From Burkholderia ambifaria (GTDB lineage: Bacteria; Pseudomonadota; Gammaproteobacteria; Burkholderiales; Burkholderiaceae), in contig NZ_LKPJ01000049.1 of the NCBI RefSeq assembly GCF_001443045.1, forward strand, positions 1 to 34,628: a stretch of 34,628 nucleotides of DNA, read 5' to 3'. A program made the position numbers and the translations under genes. The notes under the pieces are model-generated. The model was given only the letters and a program-made list of their open reading frames with translations, did not search any database and was not told the origin of the DNA. This document shows positions 15,367-23,294 of the stretch, one piece after another; positions within the stretch are counted from its first letter, which is position 1, and each line of letters begins with the position of its first letter.

Positions 15367-16524
15367 TCACGCCTGCGCAGGCAGCCCGCGCGTGAAGCCG
15401 ATCCGGCGCGCACCGAACTGGCGCTTCAGCGTGTCGACATCGAGCCGGCCGGCCAGCGCCGCGTCGGTCTCGCCTGCGCCGGCGTCCAGCGTCACGTCGA
15501 TCTCGAGCCCCGTGCTCAGGTAGTGCAGGTTGATCGCGGCCGGATGCAGCCCGCGCTGCGCGAGCGCGGCCTCGAGCCGCGCCGTGATCTCGTTGCGCGG
15601 CGGCAGCGCGAGCGCCGGACGGCGCGCCGCATCGTTCTCCGGATCGACATGGATCAGCGCGTCGAGCACGCGCGGATCGCTCAGCACGCGCGCACGCGCG
15701 GTTTCCGCGATGTAGTGCCCTTCGGACACGGAGATCATCGGATCGACGAGGATATGCGCGTCGACGAGCGCCGCATCGCCCATCTTGCGCGTGCGCAGGT
15801 CGTGCACGTCGCGCACGCCCGGCGTCGCCGCGAGCAGCGCGCGGATCTCGGCCGACGCGGTGGTGTCGAGTGCGCGATCCGACAGGTCCTGCAGGGCGTC
15901 ATAGCCGAACGTCCAGCCCATCCGGGCGACCATGAAGCCGACGATCGCGGCGGCGATCGGGTCGAGCAGCCGCACGCCGGCGAGGCTGCCGACGATGCCG
16001 ATCGCGACGACGAGCGACGACGCGGCGTCCGAGCGCGCATGCCATGCGTTCGCGACGAGCATCGCCGAGCGCACGCGCCGCGCCTCGCGCAGCATGTAGC
16101 GGAACAGCGCCTCTTTCGACACGAGCACGGTCAGCGCGACGATCAGCGCGGAAAAATGGACGGCCGGGATGTTCTCGAGGTTCACGAGACGGTTGCCGGC
16201 GCGCCAGAGCATGCCGATGCCGACCGCGATCAGGATCGCGCCGAGGAACAGCGACGCGACGGTCTCGTAACGGCTGTGTCCGTAATTGTGATCGGCATCC
16301 GGCGATGCACCACTATGCCGATTCGCAACCAGTACGACAAAATCCGAGATCAAATCGGAAATCGAATGGATGCCGTCGGCAATCAATGCCTGCGAATGCG
16401 CGACCACACCCACGACGATCTGAAACGTCGCGAGCACGACATTCAGCACGATACTGACGAAGGTGCTCTTGCGTGCGACCGCATGCTTATCCGCGCTTTG
16501 CGCGTCGCCAGAAAACGTGGACAT
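15367..16524 (-). CDS. Cation diffusion facilitator family transporter
   Basis: This 385-residue inner-membrane metal/proton antiporter of the CDF family has six predicted transmembrane helices in the first 210 residues. The metal-site segments are in helix 2 (HSQALIADGIHSISDLISD) and helix 5 (NAWHARSDAASS), and the C-terminal cytoplasmic dimerisation domain is ferredoxin-like (GVRDVHDLRTRKMG, VDAHILVDPMISVSEGHYIA). The C-terminal part is longer than in FieF and carries a second small domain. The His/Asp motif in helix 5 is compatible with Zn, Fe or Mn, so the metal is not assigned. The ATG at 16524 is chosen because the next upstream start adds a non-family leader; no good ribosome-binding site is seen. 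Confidence 0.92.
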   Translation of the reverse strand: MSTFSGDAQSADKHAVARKSTFVSIVLNVVLATFQIVVGVVAHSQALIADGIHSISDLISDFVVLVANRHSGASPDADHNYGHSRYETVASLFLGAILIAVGIGMLWRAGNRLVNLENIPAVHFSALIVALTVLVSKEALFRYMLREARRVRSAMLVANAWHARSDAASSLVVAIGIVGSLAGVRLLDPIAAAIVGFMVARMGWTFGYDALQDLSDRALDTTASAEIRALLAATPGVRDVHDLRTRKMGDAALVDAHILVDPMISVSEGHYIAETARARVLSDPRVLDALIHVDPENDAARRPALALPPRNEITARLEAALAQRGLHPAAINLHYLSTGLEIDVTLDAGAGETDAALAGRLDVDTLKRQFGARRIGFTRGLPAQA

Positions 16525-16701
16525 GAAATACGAGATATCGGTTGGGATACGGAATTCTATCAAACGAACCCCGCGAGGCATTCCGATAACCTCAAATTTT
16601 CCATTTAAATCAATCGCTTATGCGAACGGGTCGCATTTTCATTCACGCGCCGTTTCTGACATTTTCATGACAACGCGCATAGGCATCGACGCCGGAATAC
16701 G

Positions 16702-16739
16702 AAAAAGCCGCGCTCCTCGACGGATACGCGGCTCTTTTT
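16702..16739 (-). terminator. Intrinsic terminator of the H-NS-like gene
   Basis: Arms AAAAAGCCGCG and CGCGGCTCTTTTT flank a 14-nt loop. On the minus strand the stem runs into TTTTT 24 bp after the H-NS-like stop; the A/T tracts on both sides mean it can also act on the plus strand. Confidence 0.85.
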
Positions 16740-16762
16740 GAAGCGACGACTTAAACAATCGT

Positions 16763-17056
16763 TTAAATCGTGAACTGTTCGCGGTTCTTGCCGGCGATCC
16801 AGCGCGGCGGCTTGCCGCGGCCCGACCACGTCGCGCCCGTTTCCGGATCGCGGTACTTGGCTGCCACGCCTGCGCGCGGGCGACCGACCTTGCCGACTTT
16901 CGCGCGGCTGAGGCCGAGGTCGGCGAGCGAAAAGCCGTAGTCGGCAATTTTCTGCTTCACGTCATTCAGCACTTCGGCGTATTCGCGCGACTTCGCTTCT
17001 TCGATTTGCTTCTCCAGCTTCTCCCGCTGAGCCAGCAGGTCCTTGTAAGAAGACAT
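16763..17056 (-). CDS. H-NS-family nucleoid-associated protein
   Basis: This 97-residue protein has an N-terminal coiled-coil oligomerisation region (residues 1-45, SYKDLLAQREKLEKQIEEAK) and a C-terminal DNA-binding domain with YRDPETGATWSGRGKPPRW. The latter contains the TWxGRGxxP core that inserts in the minor groove. Such proteins silence AT-rich, often horizontally acquired, DNA in Burkholderia. The ATG at 17056 has AAGGGA just upstream; longer reading of the frame adds unlikely sequence. The gene is monocistronic, with a strong terminator and a long AT-rich upstream region consistent with autoregulation. Confidence 0.93.
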   Translation of the reverse strand: MSSYKDLLAQREKLEKQIEEAKSREYAEVLNDVKQKIADYGFSLADLGLSRAKVGKVGRPRAGVAAKYRDPETGATWSGRGKPPRWIAGKNREQFTI

Positions 17057-17411
17057 AGTTTCCCTTTCTATATGACCAATGGCACCGGTCTGCAGCCGGC
17101 TCACCATTCATTGAGTATTGGTGCCTCGGATTTTCGAAGGCAGAGATTAGCACAAAAAAGATTTGATAGAAGCGGGATTCATGAAAATCCTGAGACCAAT
17201 TGTAATTCGCGCATGTCATTCCGACCGGCCACGGCCTTATCTCAAATTTTCATGCGCTTGCATAGAGATTAGGACATTACCGATCCGGTAATAGGCCTAT
17301 CAGTCTACGCAATTACCCTGCATGCGGAAAAATCAAAGCTTTCATCAGGTGACAAGTTGGCATAAATCGTATGGCGCGATTCGCTAAACGGACAAAACGG
17401 CATCCGCGGCG
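17057..17411. promoter_or_regulatory. AT-rich upstream region of the H-NS-like gene
   Basis: This 355-bp spacer is markedly richer in A+T than the flanking genes and holds no credible gene. A perfect dyad ATTACCG-ATC-CGGTAAT (17276-17292) looks like an operator. I could not settle on one -35/-10 pair. H-NS-type autoregulation would suit the base composition, but that is inference. Confidence 0.5.
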
Positions 17412-18071
17412 TCACGTCACATCGCGCGCGCAGGCCATCAATCGCTCGCGCAACGCGCCGGCGTCGCCCGGCAGCGGGTCGAACGGCGTGCGCACGCGGC
17501 GGCCGTCGCAGCGCCAGTCGGCGCCGTGGCGGTCGACACCGAGCAGGTCGAGCCCGTCGCGGCGCGCGTCGCTCGAGTCGTACGCGTCCCACAACGCCCG
17601 TTCGTCGTCGAACCCGAGCGGCGGCAGCGTATCGAGCCCGGCGCCCTCCACCCAGCCCATTCGGCCGAACCCGCCGATATAGCGCAGCCGCTCGATGTCG
17701 AGCGCCCAGAAGGTGAAATCGCCGAGCGCGAGATAGCGCGCCGCGTCGGGTTCGTAGCGCGTGTAGCGCGCGGCGACGTGCGGATCGTCGCCGAGCGGCA
17801 CGAAGCGGCCGAGCAGCGTCGCGCGCTCGGCGTTCAGCACGTCGCCATCGGGCGCGTCGACGACGAGGAAGCCCGCGCGCGGATCGGCCGCGAGGTTGCG
17901 CGTGTGTTCGGCGAGGCCGCTCACGAGAATCACGGGCCGATGATTCGCATCGGGTGCAAACGGCACGACCGTCGGATAAGGAAAACCTTGCGGATCGCGC
18001 GCGTGGGTCGCGAGCGTGCCGAGCGCGCAGCGATGCAGCAGGTGCAGGGCAAGGGCGGGATCGATGTTCAC
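17412..18071 (-). CDS. HugZ/pyridoxamine-oxidase-like split-barrel protein
   Basis: This 219-residue protein has the FMN-binding split-barrel fold in its N-terminal part: CALGTLATHARDPQGFPYPTVVPF, PVILVSGLAEHTRNLAADPRAGFLV, ATLLGRFVP. The C-terminal domain (FTFWALDIERLRYIGGFGRMGWV) is like that of HugZ/HutZ-type proteins. Those act in haem breakdown or storage, but no haem gene is adjacent, so the role stays open. The GTG at 18071 is preceded by AGGAG at good spacing; the upstream open frame is not supported. It diverges from the MFS transporter gene. Confidence 0.82.
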   Translation of the reverse strand: MNIDPALALHLLHRCALGTLATHARDPQGFPYPTVVPFAPDANHRPVILVSGLAEHTRNLAADPRAGFLVVDAPDGDVLNAERATLLGRFVPLGDDPHVAARYTRYEPDAARYLALGDFTFWALDIERLRYIGGFGRMGWVEGAGLDTLPPLGFDDERALWDAYDSSDARRDGLDLLGVDRHGADWRCDGRRVRTPFDPLPGDAGALRERLMACARDVT

Positions 18072-18348
18072 GGTGACTCCTGCGGTCGGAAGGCCTGGGC
18101 GGCGGCAAGGATGGCGAAGGCGCCCGGCACGGGCAAGCTTCGGGCACGCCGCCCGCGCTTCGATGTTACCTGTGGCGGCGTCCCGCCGGGCATCGGCCGG
18201 ATGGCGGACGCGACCCGCGCGAACGGCGTCGCGGCGATCGCGATCGGCCGGACGGCCAGCGCGCCGGCAAGTCCGTAAGCGGTTCGATAGAATCGGACGA
18301 ATCCGACGGGCGCGGCGCGCCCGCGCATCGTCCATTCAAGAGCGTTCC
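18072..18348. other. Divergent intergenic region, HugZ-like / MFS
   Basis: It carries the start regions of two divergent genes. A TAGAAT at 18288-18293 may be the -10 box for the MFS gene, without a clear -35. No other structure was noticed. Confidence 0.4.
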
Positions 18349-19563
18349 GTGTCCGAATCCTCCTCCCGATCCTCGTCCAACTTCGCCGCACCGCCCGACG
18401 CGCACCGCGTGCTGGCTTTGCCGGTTCGCCAGCGCGCACGCACGGCCACGATGGCGCTGTTCTTCGTCGCCGGCATGATGTACGCGTCGTGGGGCGTGCA
18501 TGTGCCGACCGTGCGCGACAAGTTCGCGTTGAGCCCCGGACTGCTGTCGATCGCGCTGTTCGCGGTCGCGGGCGGCTCGATCGCCGCGATGCTGACGATC
18601 GCGCGCTGGATCGCGCGCGTCGGCTCGCGCACCGCATGCCTCGCGGGCGGGCTCGTGATGTCCGCGTGCGCGGCGCTGATCCTCGTCGTGCCCGACTACT
18701 GGATGCTGCTCGTCGTGCTCGCGCTGTTCGGCTTCTCGATGGCCACGCTCGACGTCGCGATGAACGCCGAGGCGAGCGCGGTCGAGATCGCGCTCGGCAA
18801 GCCGATCATGTCGTCGCTGCACGGGATGTTCAGCATCGGCGGGATGTCGGGGGCGGCGATCGGCGGCGCGCTGCTGTCCGCCGGCATGGCACCGGCCGTG
18901 CATCTCGCGCTCGCAGCCGCCATCAACGCGGCGGTGCTGCTGGCCGCGAGCCCGGCCGTGCTGCCGCACGTCCCGCATCACGAACACGCGCACGGCGGCG
19001 GCAACCGCTGGCGCTCGCCCGCGCTGTGGATGCTCGGCGGCATCGCGCTGATCGCGCTGATCGCCGAAGGCGCGATGTACGACTGGGCGACGGTCTACAT
19101 GCGCGACGTCGTCGCGGCGAGCCCCGCGCTCGCGAGCGCCGCGTATGCGGCATTCTCCGGCGGGATGGCGATCGCGCGTTTCGCGGGCGACGCCGTGCGC
19201 GCGCGGTTCGGCGCGCCGCAGCTCGTGTTTGCGAGCGCGTCGCTCGCGTGCGCCGGGATGGTCGGTGCGCTGCTGTTGCCGAATCCGATCGCCGTGCTGA
19301 CAGGCTTCACGCTGATGGGCCTCGGCCTCGCGAACATGATGCCCGTGCTGTTCGCCGCCGCCGCGCGCGTGAAAGGCATCCATGCGGCCGAAGGTCTCGC
19401 GCACGTGGCCGGGCTCGCGTATTTCGGGCTGCTGTTCGGTCCGGTCGTGATCGGCGCGGTCGCGCAAACCGCGAACCTGACGGTCGGCCTGTCGGTCGTC
19501 GCGCTGTGCGCGGCGCTCGTCGCGGCCGTCGCGCCGAAGGTGCTTGCGCACCTGAAGATCTGA
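18349..19563 (+). CDS. MFS transporter
   Basis: This 404-residue polytopic membrane protein has about 12 predicted helices in two halves, split by a His/Gly-rich cytoplasmic loop (HVPHHEHAHGGG) near residue 208. The N-terminal tail is Ser-rich. Segments such as FVAGMMYASWGVHVPTVRD, MATLDVAMNAEA and LHGMFSIGGMSGAAIGG resemble the FucP/YbjJ-like MFS group. The substrate cannot be told from sequence. The GTG at 18349 is tentative; the ribosome-binding site is weak and the next in-frame ATG (M35, TMALFFVAGMMY) would start directly at helix 1. Confidence 0.88.
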   Translation: MSESSSRSSSNFAAPPDAHRVLALPVRQRARTATMALFFVAGMMYASWGVHVPTVRDKFALSPGLLSIALFAVAGGSIAAMLTIARWIARVGSRTACLAGGLVMSACAALILVVPDYWMLLVVLALFGFSMATLDVAMNAEASAVEIALGKPIMSSLHGMFSIGGMSGAAIGGALLSAGMAPAVHLALAAAINAAVLLAASPAVLPHVPHHEHAHGGGNRWRSPALWMLGGIALIALIAEGAMYDWATVYMRDVVAASPALASAAYAAFSGGMAIARFAGDAVRARFGAPQLVFASASLACAGMVGALLLPNPIAVLTGFTLMGLGLANMMPVLFAAAARVKGIHAAEGLAHVAGLAYFGLLFGPVVIGAVAQTANLTVGLSVVALCAALVAAVAPKVLAHLKI

Positions 19564-19595
19564 CCCGCGGCGCCCCCCGCCTGCCGCGGGCCACC

Positions 19596-19633
19596 AAAAA
19601 GAAAGCGCGCCCGCGTTGCCGCAGGCGCGCTTT
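19596..19633. terminator. Terminator between MFS and ABC binding-protein genes
   Basis: Arms AAAGCGCGCC (19602-19611) and GGCGCGCTTT (19624-19633) enclose a 12-nt loop. On the minus strand the stem is followed by a T-rich tract (AAAAAG on the plus strand at 19596-19601). It lies between two convergent genes. Confidence 0.8.
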
Positions 19634-19660
19634 CACCCCTTCTGTCGGCCGCTTGTCGGC

Positions 19661-20803
19661 TTACATCTTCACTTCGTCGAGCAGCGTCTTCTTGCCGCTC
19701 TTGTAGTTGTACAGCGAGATCACGCCGTGCTGCAGGTCGCCCTTCGAGTCGAAGGTCGTCTTGCCGATCACGCCCGTGTAGTTCGTCGCCGGCATTGCCG
19801 CGAGGATCTTCGCCGGATCCGTCGAGTTCGAGCGCTTCATCGCGTCGACGATGATGTACACGGCGTCATACGTGAACGGTGCGTAGATCTGGATCGGCTG
19901 GCCGAAGCGCTTCTCGTACTTCGCCTTGAACGCGGCACCGCCCGGCATCTTCTCGAGCGAAGCACCCGCTTCCGAGCACACGACGTTGTCGGTCGCGTCG
20001 CCGGCCAGGTCGGCCAGCTTCTCCGTGCACACGCCGTCGCCCGCGAAGATCTTCGCGCGCAGGCCGAGCTGCTTCGCCTGCTTCGCGAACGGGCCGCCGG
20101 TGGCGTCCATGCCGCCGTACATGATCGCGTCGGGATTCTCGCCCTTGATCTTGGTCAGAATCGCGCGGAAGTCGACCGCCTTGTCGTTGGTCGCGTCGTG
20201 CGACATCACCTTCAGGCCGAGCGCCTTCGCCTTCTTCTCGAACTCGTTCGCGAGACCCTGGCCGTAGGCGGTCGAATCGTCGACCACCGCGACGCTCTTG
20301 ATGCCCTTCGAGTGCGCGTAGTTCGCGAGTGCCGGGCCCTGCTGCGCATCGGTCGCCACCACGCGATACGTGGTCTTGAAGCCTTGCTGCGTGTAAGCCG
20401 GGTTGGTCGCCGACGGCGAGATCTGCACGATGCCCGCATCGCTGTAGATCTTCGAGGCCGGGATCGACGTGCCCGAGTTCAGGTGGCCGACCACCGCGAC
20501 GACCTTGTCGTCGACGAGCTTCTGCGCAACCTGCGTGGCCTGGCGCGGGTCGGCCGCGTCATCCTGCGCATCGAGTTGCAGCGTGATTTTCTGGCCGCCG
20601 ATCGTGAGACCCTTGGCGTTGATCTCCTCGACTGCGAGACGTGCACCGTTTTCGTTGTCCTTGCCCAGGTGTGCAATGCCGCCCGTCAACGGCGCGACGT
20701 GGCCGATCTTGACGACTTGATCGGCGGCTGCGTTGCCTGCAGCTGCAGCACACAGCATCGCAGCTGCGGTGATCGGCAACAGCTTTTGCATCTTGATATT
20801 CAT
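19661..20803 (-). CDS. Branched-chain amino-acid-type ABC transporter substrate-binding protein
   Basis: This 380-residue periplasmic binding protein of the LivJ/LivK (Peripla_BP_6) class has a signal peptide ending near NAAA27. The mature part starts DQVVKIGHVAPLTGGIAHLGKDNENGA, followed by RLAVEEINAKG, VVGHLNSGTSIPASKIY and TYRVVATDAQQGPALANY, all typical of Leu/Ile/Val-binding proteins. Two cysteines in the C-terminal lobe (GDGVC, NVVCSEAG) probably form the usual disulfide. No permease or ATPase genes are adjacent, so it is an orphan binding protein serving a transporter encoded elsewhere. The ATG at 20803 has GGAGA at good distance. Confidence 0.93.
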   Translation of the reverse strand: MNIKMQKLLPITAAAMLCAAAAGNAAADQVVKIGHVAPLTGGIAHLGKDNENGARLAVEEINAKGLTIGGQKITLQLDAQDDAADPRQATQVAQKLVDDKVVAVVGHLNSGTSIPASKIYSDAGIVQISPSATNPAYTQQGFKTTYRVVATDAQQGPALANYAHSKGIKSVAVVDDSTAYGQGLANEFEKKAKALGLKVMSHDATNDKAVDFRAILTKIKGENPDAIMYGGMDATGGPFAKQAKQLGLRAKIFAGDGVCTEKLADLAGDATDNVVCSEAGASLEKMPGGAAFKAKYEKRFGQPIQIYAPFTYDAVYIIVDAMKRSNSTDPAKILAAMPATNYTGVIGKTTFDSKGDLQHGVISLYNYKSGKKTLLDEVKM

Positions 20804-21253
20804 GTAAGTCTCCAGTTTCGGTCCCAATAAACGCCATCGCCCGGTGCCCCGCTGCCATCCCTGTGTTTGCAATCACTGGACGATTCGCCGGTTGCATCGT
20901 TCATGCACTTGGCCTCAAGCACGTGGAAACAGCCGCTTTTAGCAGCCGCCCGCCCGTACTTGCGCGCAAGTGTAGGTGATCAAATTAATTTGTGGGACTT
21001 TTTTGGGGTAGTGGGAACACTACCGATATGGCCGCTTTGGAATGACTACTCGAATATCGCTGCAAGCCCCGCCAGATAAGGGTTTCCGCTAATTCCGGAC
21101 AACCTCGCCGAAAGGTTGATTTAAAGCATTCCCGCGTCATTTCGATTCGGTATTTTGTGCGCGGCATCGTTGAATGAAACGCGCGTGACAACACGCGCGT
21201 TTCTGGCGCGAGACGGGCGCCGGCATGAATCCATCATGCGGCTGTCGAGCCGT
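20804..21253. other. 450-bp spacer upstream of the binding-protein gene
   Basis: No gene is supported. Symmetric elements are a 14-bp palindrome ACTTGCGCGCAAGT (20958-20971), a perfect 7-bp hairpin GGTAGTG-GGAA-CACTACC (21007-21024) beside an AT-rich block (about 20978-21004), and the terminator listed at 21177-21202. The palindrome and hairpin are candidates for control of the downstream transport gene. Confidence 0.5.
21177..21202 (-). terminator. Hairpin terminator after the nitronate monooxygenase gene
   Basis: Perfect 11-bp arms AAACGCGCGTG/CACGCGCGTTT surround an ACAA loop, 52 bp past the stop of the upstream minus-strand gene. The T-tract is short (TTTC ATT), so efficiency is uncertain. 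Confidence 0.6.
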
Positions 21254-22252
21254 TCATGCGGTTATCGCGCGCCATTCGGCGTCGAGCGCGTCGACGAGTT
21301 GCGACGTCGTCAGCCCGGCGTCGCGCCGCCGCGCGAGCGGCGCGCCCTGCCCGGCCCACAGCGACAGGTAGTCGCCGTCGTTCGCGCGCGCGGCGGCCTG
21401 GCGCAGCGGCTGCGTCAGCGCGTTCTGCACCGGATACGGCGCGGCATCGGCCGCGCGTTCGCCAAGCCGCGCCATCAGCGCGTTGCGCAGTCCGCGCGCA
21501 TGACGCCCGGTGATCGCGCGCGTGACCTGCGTCGACGTGTCGGCGCTCGCGAGCAGCCGCGCCTTCCAGTCCGCCGCGATCGCGCTTTCCGCGCAGGTGA
21601 GGAATGCGGTGCCGAGTTGCGCGCCCTGCGCGCCGAGCGCGAGCGCGGCGGCGATCCCGCGGCCGTCCATGATGCCGCCCGCGGCGAGCACCGGCAGGCC
21701 GGTTGCATCGACGAGCTGCGGCACCAGCGCGAGCGTGCCGACCAGCGCATCGTCGGCCGAGCCGATGAAGGTGCCGCGATGGCCGCCTGCTTCGGCGCCC
21801 TGCGCGGACAGCGCGTCGGCGCCGGCCGCCTGCCACGCGCGCCCTTCGGCGACGTGTGTGGCGGTGCCGATCACGTAGGTGCCGGCAGCCTTCAGCCGTG
21901 CGACGTCGGCCGCGTCGAGCACGCCGAACGTGAAGCTCGCGACCGGCACGCGCAGCGCGACGAGCGCATCGAGCTGCGCGCGGAAGTCGGGCGCGTAGCG
22001 CGCGGGCGCGGTCTCGGGCAACACGAACAGGTTCACGGCGAACGGCCGCGCGGTCGCTGCACGAATCGCGGTGACTTCGGTCGCGAGACGGTCCGGCTCG
22101 AACGCGCCTGCGCCGAGGCTGCCGAGCGCGCCGGCATTGGACGCGGCCGCAACCATCGCGGCCGTGGTCGCGCCGACCATCGGCGCCTGCACGAGCGGCA
22201 GGCGCAGGCCGAAGCGTTCGGAAAACGGGGTGGAAAATGCACGGGCGGACAT
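21254..22252 (-). CDS. Nitronate monooxygenase (NMO) family protein
   Basis: This 332-residue FMN-dependent TIM-barrel enzyme, of the class formerly called 2-nitropropane dioxygenase, oxidises alkyl nitronates such as propionate-3-nitronate. Signatures are PLVQAPMVGATTAAMVAAASNAG, SFTFGVLD, GAEAGGHRGTF with the catalytic-region His, LPVLAAGGIMDGRGIAAALALGAQGAQLGTAFL, and a C-terminal SLWAGQGAPLAR. The length is normal. GAAGGA precedes the ATG. It stands alone and diverges from the dienelactone hydrolase gene; its physiological substrate is not shown by context. Confidence 0.92.
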   Translation of the reverse strand: MSARAFSTPFSERFGLRLPLVQAPMVGATTAAMVAAASNAGALGSLGAGAFEPDRLATEVTAIRAATARPFAVNLFVLPETAPARYAPDFRAQLDALVALRVPVASFTFGVLDAADVARLKAAGTYVIGTATHVAEGRAWQAAGADALSAQGAEAGGHRGTFIGSADDALVGTLALVPQLVDATGLPVLAAGGIMDGRGIAAALALGAQGAQLGTAFLTCAESAIAADWKARLLASADTSTQVTRAITGRHARGLRNALMARLGERAADAAPYPVQNALTQPLRQAAARANDGDYLSLWAGQGAPLARRRDAGLTTSQLVDALDAEWRAITA

Positions 22253-22520
22253 GGCAGATCCTTCGATGACGATGTGCGAAAGCGCTTTGTAAAGGCCGAC
22301 ACATCGACTCTATCGAAGCGGTGCACCGCCGAAAAATGAATAATCGAGATCGAAACGATCGCTGCGCGAGAAGCAGGTGCGGGACGCGGGCTCGACAAGC
22401 GCACACCCGGCAGGCGCGCCGCTTGCGCGCACTGCAGTGTCACAGGATTGGTGGCACACTAGGCCGCCCCTTTTCACCCGCGGTGCGCGTGTCGCGCGCC
22501 CGTTCGCCAGGAGTTCCAAC
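22253..22520. other. Divergent intergenic region, NMO / dienelactone hydrolase
   Basis: This 268-bp spacer should hold promoters for both genes; I could not pick convincing hexamer pairs. A 10-bp palindrome CACTGCAGTG lies near 22430-22440, followed by imperfectly symmetric TGTCAC and GTGGCACA. Confidence 0.4.
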
Positions 22521-23213
22521 GTGACTGCCCAATGGATCGACATCCCGACCGGTAACGACAGCTTCGGCGGCTATCTCGCGCTGCCCAAGCGCGGCAAGGG
22601 CCCTGCCGTCATCATCATCCAGGAGATCTTCGGCGTGAACTCGCACATCCGCGCAGTCGCCGATCAGTACGCGGCCGACGGCTTCGTCGCGCTCGCACCG
22701 GACGTGTTCTGGCGCACGCAGCCGCGCGTCGAGCTGACCTACGAAGGCGCCGATCGCGACAAAGGCATCGAACTGATGAAGAAGACCGACGTCGGCCTCG
22801 CGGTCGCGGACATCGGCGCGGCGGCCGACGCGCTGCGCGCCCGCCCGGAAGTCGCCGGCAAGATCGCCGCGATCGGCTACTGCTTCGGCGGCCAGCTCGC
22901 GTACCGCGCGGCCGCGGCCGGCAACGTCGATGCGGCGGTCGCCTATTACGGCGGCGGCATCCAGAATGCGCTCGACCTCGCCGGCAAGGTCACGCAGCCG
23001 ATTCTGTTCCACTACGCGGAGAACGACCACGGCATCCCGCTCGACGCCGTCGAGCAGGTGAAGGCCGCGTTCGCGGGCCGCCACAACGCGTCGTTCCACC
23101 TGTACCCGGGCGCGGAGCACGGCTTCAACTGCACGGACCGCGCGTCTTACAACCAGCGCGCGTCGGCCCTCGCGCACGGCCGCACGCTGACGTTCCTCGC
23201 CGAGCACCTGTAA
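22521..23213 (+). CDS. Dienelactone hydrolase family protein
   Basis: This 230-residue cytosolic alpha/beta-hydrolase has the cysteine-containing triad of dienelactone hydrolases: Cys121 in GYCFGG, Asp169 in ENDHGIP and His200 in GAEHGFNC. Glu35 in IQEIFGVN is the residue that activates the cysteine in the family. The classic role is hydrolysis of dienelactones in chlorocatechol breakdown, but many paralogues act on other lactones or esters and no catechol genes are near. The GTG at 22521 follows CAGGAG at 7 nt; earlier frame opening is not supported. Confidence 0.93.
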   Translation: MTAQWIDIPTGNDSFGGYLALPKRGKGPAVIIIQEIFGVNSHIRAVADQYAADGFVALAPDVFWRTQPRVELTYEGADRDKGIELMKKTDVGLAVADIGAAADALRARPEVAGKIAAIGYCFGGQLAYRAAAAGNVDAAVAYYGGGIQNALDLAGKVTQPILFHYAENDHGIPLDAVEQVKAAFAGRHNASFHLYPGAEHGFNCTDRASYNQRASALAHGRTLTFLAEHL

Positions 23214-23225
23214 AGGCAGCCGGTG

Positions 23226-23249
23226 GCGGGCCCGGTGCGCCGGGCCCGC
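23226..23249 (+). terminator. GC-rich hairpin after the dienelactone hydrolase gene
   Basis: A perfect 10-bp stem GCGGGCCCGG/CCGGGCCCGC has a TGCG loop, 12 bp past the stop. Only a loose pyrimidine tract follows (GTTATCCTCCTTT), so it may be a weak terminator or an mRNA 3' stabiliser. The amidase start lies 45 bp further. Confidence 0.5.
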
Positions 23250-23294
23250 GTTATCCTCCTTTCATCGCCACAGGTCACAACGGGGGTGACAGCG

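Noticed and set aside
21001..21030. Hairpin at 21007-21024 as a terminator for the nitronate monooxygenase gene
   Set aside because: On the minus strand it is followed by CCCCAAAAAAG rather than a T-tract, and a better hairpin lies much nearer the stop codon.
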